From JACVRM01 sp963839815 (lineage in GTDB: Bacteria > Actinomycetota > Thermoleophilia > Gaiellales > Gaiellaceae): a DNA stretch of 64,000 nt. The DNA lies in contig CAWIWF010000008.1 in the NCBI GenBank assembly GCA_963839815.1, forward strand, positions 310,001 to 374,000, written 5' to 3'. Below are positions 58,661 through 64,000 of this stretch, piece after piece; within the stretch, counting starts at the first letter, position 1; each line of letters starts with the position of its first letter. Made by a program: the position numbers and the translations under genes. The notes beneath the pieces are model-generated. The model had not been told where the DNA came from. It searched no databases and saw nothing but the letters and a program-made list of their open reading frames with translations.

Positions 58661-60877
58661 ATGGCGCAGCGCCGAAAGACCAAGCGACCGCTCAGGCCGC
58701 GGAAGCCCTCACGCGTCAAGCGGCGCACCCAGCGCGGCCGCCGCGGGCAGACGCGCACACAGAGTCACCACCGCCCTGAGCTGATCGGCCTCGGCCTGAT
58801 CGCGTTGGGGCTCTTCCTCAGCTCGCTCCTCTACCTCGGCTGGTCCGGCGGCTTCGCGGGCGAGCACGTGATCGAGGGACTCGACGCCGTGCTCGGCACG
58901 CTCGCCTACTTGCTGCCGGTCGTGGCCCTCGTCTTCGGCGGCTTGCTCGTCACCCGGGCGGAGCTGCTCGACATGCGACCCTTTCGCACCGGGAGCACGC
59001 TGGTGATGCTGGGCCTCTTCCTCGTGCTCGGCCCGAGCGCGGGGCTGGTCGGCCAGGGTCTCGACGCTGCGATCGGGCGCGTGGTAGGGGGCACGGGGCG
59101 GGTGCTCCTCGGCGCCACCGCCACCGTCGCCGGCGTGCTGCTTTTGACCGGGGCCTCGATCGGCGCCATCCTCCGTCACTCCGGCCACGTCGTCCGGCGG
59201 GCCACCGGCGTCGCTCGCCGCTCGGTCGAGCGCCGTGAGCCGCGCCGGCGGACGCCGCTGCCCGCCGCGATCGCCGACCCGCCGCCGCTGCTGGCGCCGC
59301 CGCCCGTCGACGCCGCCGAGGCCTATCCCGACGTCATCGGCGAGGCCGACCCCGAGCCGCGGGCCCCCCAGCTCGAGCTCGCGCCGGAGGAGCCGGAGGA
59401 GGAGGAAGAGGCGGGGCTGCCGGTGCTGCGCCGCCACGAGGACTACCGGCTCCCCGACCGCGCGCTCCTCCGCCGCTCGCCGCCTGCTGCCGGCGGAGGG
59501 CGCGAGGCGAACGCCCAGGTCGCCGCCGCGCTGGTCTCCGCGCTCGGCCACTTCGGCATCGAGGCGTCGGTCATCGGCCAGATCTCCGGCCCGCGCGTGA
59601 CCCGCTACGAGCTCCAGCTGGCGCCGGGCACGAAGATGTCGAAGGTCGCCGCGCTCAAGGACGACCTCTCCTACGCGCTCGCCACCACCGAGATCCGCAT
59701 CCTCGCCCCGATCCCGGGCAAGCAGGCTGTCGGCGTCGAGGTGCCCAATCTGTCGCCGAACATGGTCACGCTGGGTGACATCTACGACGACGTCCCGCAG
59801 ACCGCCTCGCCGCTCGCCGTCTGGATCGGCAAGGACATCTCCGGCAACGCCGTCTGGACCGACCTGGCGCGCATGCCGCACATCCTCATCGCCGGCACGA
59901 CCGGTTCGGGCAAGTCGGGCTGCATCAACACCCTCCTGACCTCGATCCTGCTCCGCTCGACACCCGACGACGTGCGCCTGATCCTGATCGATCCGAAGCG
60001 CATCGAGCTCAACCACTACGAGTCGATCCCGCACCTGCTGACGCCGGTCGTGTCGAGCCCCAAGGAGGCCTCGGCCGTGCTCGCGAACGTCGTCGCCGAG
60101 ATGGAGCGCCGCTACGAGCGCCTCGCGACCGTCCGCGCCCGCAGCCTGCCGGAGGCGAACCGCGCCTTCCGCAAGCGCGGGGAGGAGCCGATGCCCTACT
60201 TGCTGGTCGTCATCGACGAGCTCGCCGACCTGATGATGGTGTCGCCGCAGGCGGTCGAGGACGCCGTCATCCGCCTGGCGCAGAAGTCGCGCGCCGTCGG
60301 CATCCACCTCGTGCTCGCCACGCAGCGGCCCTCCGTGGACGTCATCACCGGGATGATCAAGGCCAACGTCCCCTCGCGGATCGCGTTCGCCGTCTCGAGC
60401 CAGACCGACTCGCGCGTGATCCTCGACCAGGCCGGCGCCGAGAGCCTGCTCGGCCAGGGCGACATGCTCTTCAAGCCGCTCGGCACCTCACGCCTGCAGC
60501 GCGTGCAGGGGGCGTATGTGACCGAGGAGGAAATCGCGTTCATCGTCGATCAGTGCCGCGGCCAGCGCGAGCAGCAGCTCGACGAGTCGCTGCTGCAGCC
60601 CGTCGAGGAGGCGCACGAGGCCGACGCAGGCGACGACGACTTCGACCCGGACGAGGATCCGCTGCTCGACCGCGCCATCGACATCGTCGTCCAGACGCAG
60701 ACGGCCTCCGTCTCGCTCATCCAGCGCCGGCTCCGCGTCGGCTACACGCGGGCCGGTCGCCTGATCGACATGCTGGAGCGGCGCAACATCATCTCCGGCT
60801 ATGAGGGCTCCAAGCCCCGGCGCGTGCTGGTGACCGAGGCCGACCTGGCCACGCTGCACGACCACACCCTCGCCTGA
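58661..60877 (+). CDS. ftsK: DNA translocase FtsK/SpoIIIE
   Basis: A 738-aa septal DNA pump. A very basic N-terminus (about 1-35) is followed by four membrane helices (about 40-185), a Pro/Glu-rich linker (185-270), the alpha/beta motor domain with Walker A AGTTGSGKSGCIN and Walker B LLVVIDELADLMM, and the C-terminal winged-helix gamma domain (ASVSLIQRRLRVGYTRAGRLIDMLERRNIIS) that reads KOPS/SRS sites. It clears chromosomes from the septum. ATG 58661 is preferred: earlier in-frame codons cross the unknown gene and the leader hairpin. Confidence 0.95.
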   Translation: MAQRRKTKRPLRPRKPSRVKRRTQRGRRGQTRTQSHHRPELIGLGLIALGLFLSSLLYLGWSGGFAGEHVIEGLDAVLGTLAYLLPVVALVFGGLLVTRAELLDMRPFRTGSTLVMLGLFLVLGPSAGLVGQGLDAAIGRVVGGTGRVLLGATATVAGVLLLTGASIGAILRHSGHVVRRATGVARRSVERREPRRRTPLPAAIADPPPLLAPPPVDAAEAYPDVIGEADPEPRAPQLELAPEEPEEEEEAGLPVLRRHEDYRLPDRALLRRSPPAAGGGREANAQVAAALVSALGHFGIEASVIGQISGPRVTRYELQLAPGTKMSKVAALKDDLSYALATTEIRILAPIPGKQAVGVEVPNLSPNMVTLGDIYDDVPQTASPLAVWIGKDISGNAVWTDLARMPHILIAGTTGSGKSGCINTLLTSILLRSTPDDVRLILIDPKRIELNHYESIPHLLTPVVSSPKEASAVLANVVAEMERRYERLATVRARSLPEANRAFRKRGEEPMPYLLVVIDELADLMMVSPQAVEDAVIRLAQKSRAVGIHLVLATQRPSVDVITGMIKANVPSRIAFAVSSQTDSRVILDQAGAESLLGQGDMLFKPLGTSRLQRVQGAYVTEEEIAFIVDQCRGQREQQLDESLLQPVEEAHEADAGDDDFDPDEDPLLDRAIDIVVQTQTASVSLIQRRLRVGYTRAGRLIDMLERRNIISGYEGSKPRRVLVTEADLATLHDHTLA

Positions 60878-60945
60878 GGCCGATCTTCGGTAACTCAGCG
60901 GCTGCGCTTAACACAGGTCCCATAGCGCCCCTGCGGCCACTGCTT

Positions 60946-60977
60946 TACGATCGGCCCGATCCGATTTGGCAAGGAGG
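60946..60977 (+). promoter_or_regulatory. -10 hexamer and strong ribosome-binding site of the BMP lipoprotein gene
   Basis: TACGAT (60946-60951) and, 20 nt on, AAGGAGG (60971-60977), 8 nt before the TTG at 60986. In contrast to most genes here this one has a proper leader, consistent with high-level production of a binding protein. Confidence 0.6.
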
Positions 60978-60985
60978 AGACTGGA

Positions 60986-62062
60986 TTGCATAAGAAACGA
61001 TGGTTTCTGATCGTCGCCGCGCTCAGCGCGCTGGTGCTCGGGCTCTCTGCCTGTGGCGGCGATGACGATGACGACGGCGACGCCGGTGGGACGACGGCGA
61101 CGACGCAGGCCGAGGAGCCGATCTCGGTCGCATTCGTGACCGACACCGGTGGCACGGACGACCGCGGCTTCAACGAGTTCTCGATCAAGGGTGTCGAGAA
61201 GGCCGAGGCCGAGCTCGGAGTCTCGACCCGCATCTACGTGTCGAAGGCCGCGGAGGACTACGTGCCGAACCTGACGGCCGCGGCCGAAGACGGGCACGAC
61301 CTCGTAGTCGCGGCCGGGTTCCTGATCGCCCCGTCGGTGATCGAGGTGGCGGCCAAGTTCCCCGACACGAGTTTCGCGGGGGTCGACCACTTCTACGGTG
61401 GCGACGGCTGTGAGAAGTCGAAGACCTGCGAGCAGCCGAACGCGCTCGGGCTCCAGTACCCGTCCGAGGAGTCGGGGTACGTCGCCGGCGTGGCGGCCGG
61501 GAAGCTGACCAAGTCGGGCACCGTGTCCACGGTCGGCGGCATCAAGGTCCCGTCGGTCGACAACTGGATCGCCGGCTTCCAGCAGGGCGTTCTGGACACC
61601 AGGCCGGGCACGAAGACGCTGAATGCGTACTCGAACGACTTCGTCGATCAGGCGAAGTGCAAGGAGATTGCCCTCGACCACATCGCGCAGGGCGCCGACA
61701 TCGTCTTCCAGGTGGCCGGCCAGTGCGGCCTCGGCGCCATCGACGCCGCCTGCGAGAAGGGCAAGTTCGCGATCGGCGTCGACGCAGATCAGGCGACCGC
61801 GGGCGACTGCGTCATCTTCAGCGCCCTGAAGCCGCTCGAGCTCTCCGTGTTCGAGACGATCAGGGCCGTGCAGGAGGGCACGTTCGAGGGCGGAAGCAAC
61901 ACGTTCTTCGGCGTCGCCGATCTCACGGACGCACAGCTGCTGACGCCGTTCACCGCTGCGGTTCCTCAGGACGCACAGGACGCTGCTGCCGAGGCCGACG
62001 CCGCCGTCAAGAGCGGCGAGATCGATCCGCCGGCAACGCTCAACGCCGTCAAGCGGAAGTAG
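60986..62062 (+). CDS. BMP-family nucleoside-type ABC transporter substrate-binding lipoprotein
   Basis: A 358-aa lipoprotein: lipobox LSAC at about residue 22 after a hydrophobic signal, an Asp-rich linker with five consecutive aspartates, and the BMP (Med/TmpC) domain with SVAFVTDTGGTDDRGFNEFSIKGVEKAE, FAGVDHFY, YPSEESGYVAGVAAG, and FVDQAKCKEIALDHIAQGADIVFQVAGQCGLGAIDAA. BMP proteins bind purine nucleosides or related compounds; the exact ligand is open. The start is TTG 60986 with a strong Shine-Dalgarno. The ATPase and permease genes follow. Confidence 0.92.
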   Translation: MHKKRWFLIVAALSALVLGLSACGGDDDDDGDAGGTTATTQAEEPISVAFVTDTGGTDDRGFNEFSIKGVEKAEAELGVSTRIYVSKAAEDYVPNLTAAAEDGHDLVVAAGFLIAPSVIEVAAKFPDTSFAGVDHFYGGDGCEKSKTCEQPNALGLQYPSEESGYVAGVAAGKLTKSGTVSTVGGIKVPSVDNWIAGFQQGVLDTRPGTKTLNAYSNDFVDQAKCKEIALDHIAQGADIVFQVAGQCGLGAIDAACEKGKFAIGVDADQATAGDCVIFSALKPLELSVFETIRAVQEGTFEGGSNTFFGVADLTDAQLLTPFTAAVPQDAQDAAAEADAAVKSGEIDPPATLNAVKRK

Positions 62063-62069
62063 CTCTCCC

Positions 62070-62102
62070 GTAAGGGGGCGGCCGTCGGTGCCGCCCCCTT
62101 AC
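62070..62102 (+). terminator. 13-bp hairpin between the binding protein and ATPase genes
   Basis: Perfect inverted repeat GTAAGGGGGCGGC / GCCGCCCCCTTAC with a 7-nt loop. Its 3' arm overlaps a TACGAT hexamer (62100-62105) that lies 8 nt before the ATPase ATG. It could reduce read-through and protect the binding-protein mRNA, giving more binding protein than ATPase. Confidence 0.7.
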
Positions 62103-62113
62103 GATCTGGCGCG

Positions 62114-63645
<1,532 letters not shown>

Positions 63646-63646
<1 letters not shown>

Positions 63647-64000
63647 TGGCCGAGAGCGGGAGAGGCCAGGTCCTTCGCACGTGGTTCGGGACTCGGGCTG
63701 GCGGCCTGCTCGTGCCGATCGCCGCCACGATGCTGGCGTTCGTGATCGGCGGGCTCGTCGTCCTGGTCACCGGCGAGAACCCGATCACGGCCTACAAGGC
63801 GATCTTCGAGGGCACCGGCCTCAACTGGTTCTTCCCCTGGCTGAGCGAGAGGGAGCGGAACGGCGCCGCCCGCGACCTGCAGCAGACGCTGCTGCTGATG
63901 ACGCCGCTCCTGATGACCGCGGCCGCGGTGGCGTTCGCCTTCCGGTGCGGGCTCTTCAACATCGGCGGCCAGGGGCAGTACTGGGTCGGGCTGCTGGCGT
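63646..64000 (+). CDS. BMP-type ABC transporter permease (partial, runs off the window)
   Basis: The first 118 codons of a permease: GTG 63646 overlaps the ATPase stop by one base. The translation begins VAESGRGQVLRTWFG, then a membrane helix (GGLLVPIAATMLAFVIGGLVVLVTGENP), a loop with AYKAIFEG, and LLLMTPLLMTAAAVAFAFRCGLFNIGGQGQYWVG, the signature of BMP/nucleoside importer permeases. The 3' end lies beyond base 64000. Confidence 0.88.

Overview
The window is one contiguous piece of a high-GC actinobacterial chromosome made almost entirely of core genes. The evidence is the actinobacterial integration host factor mihF upstream of gmk-rpoZ-coaBC, the blocks pyrR-B-C-carA-carB-pyrK-pyrD, rimP-nusA-rnpM-infB and truB-ribF/rpsO-pnp/M16/dapB-dapA/rnj/ftsK, GTG/TTG starts everywhere, and many apparently leaderless promoters. 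My impression is a deep-branching class such as Thermoleophilia (Gaiella/Solirubrobacter-like), but that placement is inference. I see no prophage, insertion sequence, CRISPR array or defence island.

Layout. 0-13.3 kb: accessory and housekeeping genes: CorA, an MFS transporter, tRNA-Arg(CCG), a dipeptide epimerase/DUF1611 pair, a secreted glycosidase-like protein, a small phosphoesterase, an SOS-box-controlled LysM protein, RNase Z, a second MFS transporter, a GFA-type zinc protein and an S9 peptidase. 13.5-22.3 kb: the pyrimidine operon, preceded by a PyrR-binding hairpin that appears to cover the ribosome-binding site of a 14-codon leader peptide coupled to pyrR. 22.3-31.4 kb: mihF, gmk, rpoZ, coaBC, then a MoxR/DUF58/transglutaminase operon, a nucleotidyltransferase and a TPR protein. 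31.4-40.9 kb: dtd and the transcription/translation operon rimP-nusA-rnpM-infB, then DUF503-rbfA-nrnA-truB-ribF. 41-51.2 kb: VOC protein, gamma-glutamyltransferase, rpsO-pnp with an intergenic hairpin, a broken solute-binding-protein remnant, an ABC exporter, an M16 protease and dapB-dapA. 51.2-57.6 kb: a minus-strand operon (subtilase with a Trp-Asn-Ser repeat tail, HD-GYP membrane protein, stand-alone membrane-domain protein) and divergent RNase J. 57.8-64 kb: an unknown protein, ftsK and a BMP-type nucleoside ABC importer running off the end.

Cross-cutting observations. (1) About a dozen operon-leading genes have a TANNNT-like -10 hexamer exactly 6 nt before the start codon, so the predicted transcript begins at the start codon; this also fixes several starts. 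(2) Genes inside operons are linked by 4-base NTGA stop/start overlaps, including two that imply CTG starts (a phosphoesterase and pyrK). (3) Six clear single-base frame changes (pyrC, pnp, four in the transglutaminase gene) and one probable one (DUF58) all need exactly one base skipped. Because they affect conserved or essential genes, one-base insertion errors in the assembly are the simplest explanation.

The strongest regulatory finds are the two LexA-type boxes over the LysM-gene promoter and the PyrR hairpin/leader-peptide arrangement. Other points of interest are a Cys3His zinc-knuckle-like tail on NusA, a terminator inside the rimP leader, the rpsO-pnp stem-loop, and the subtilase/HD-GYP operon.
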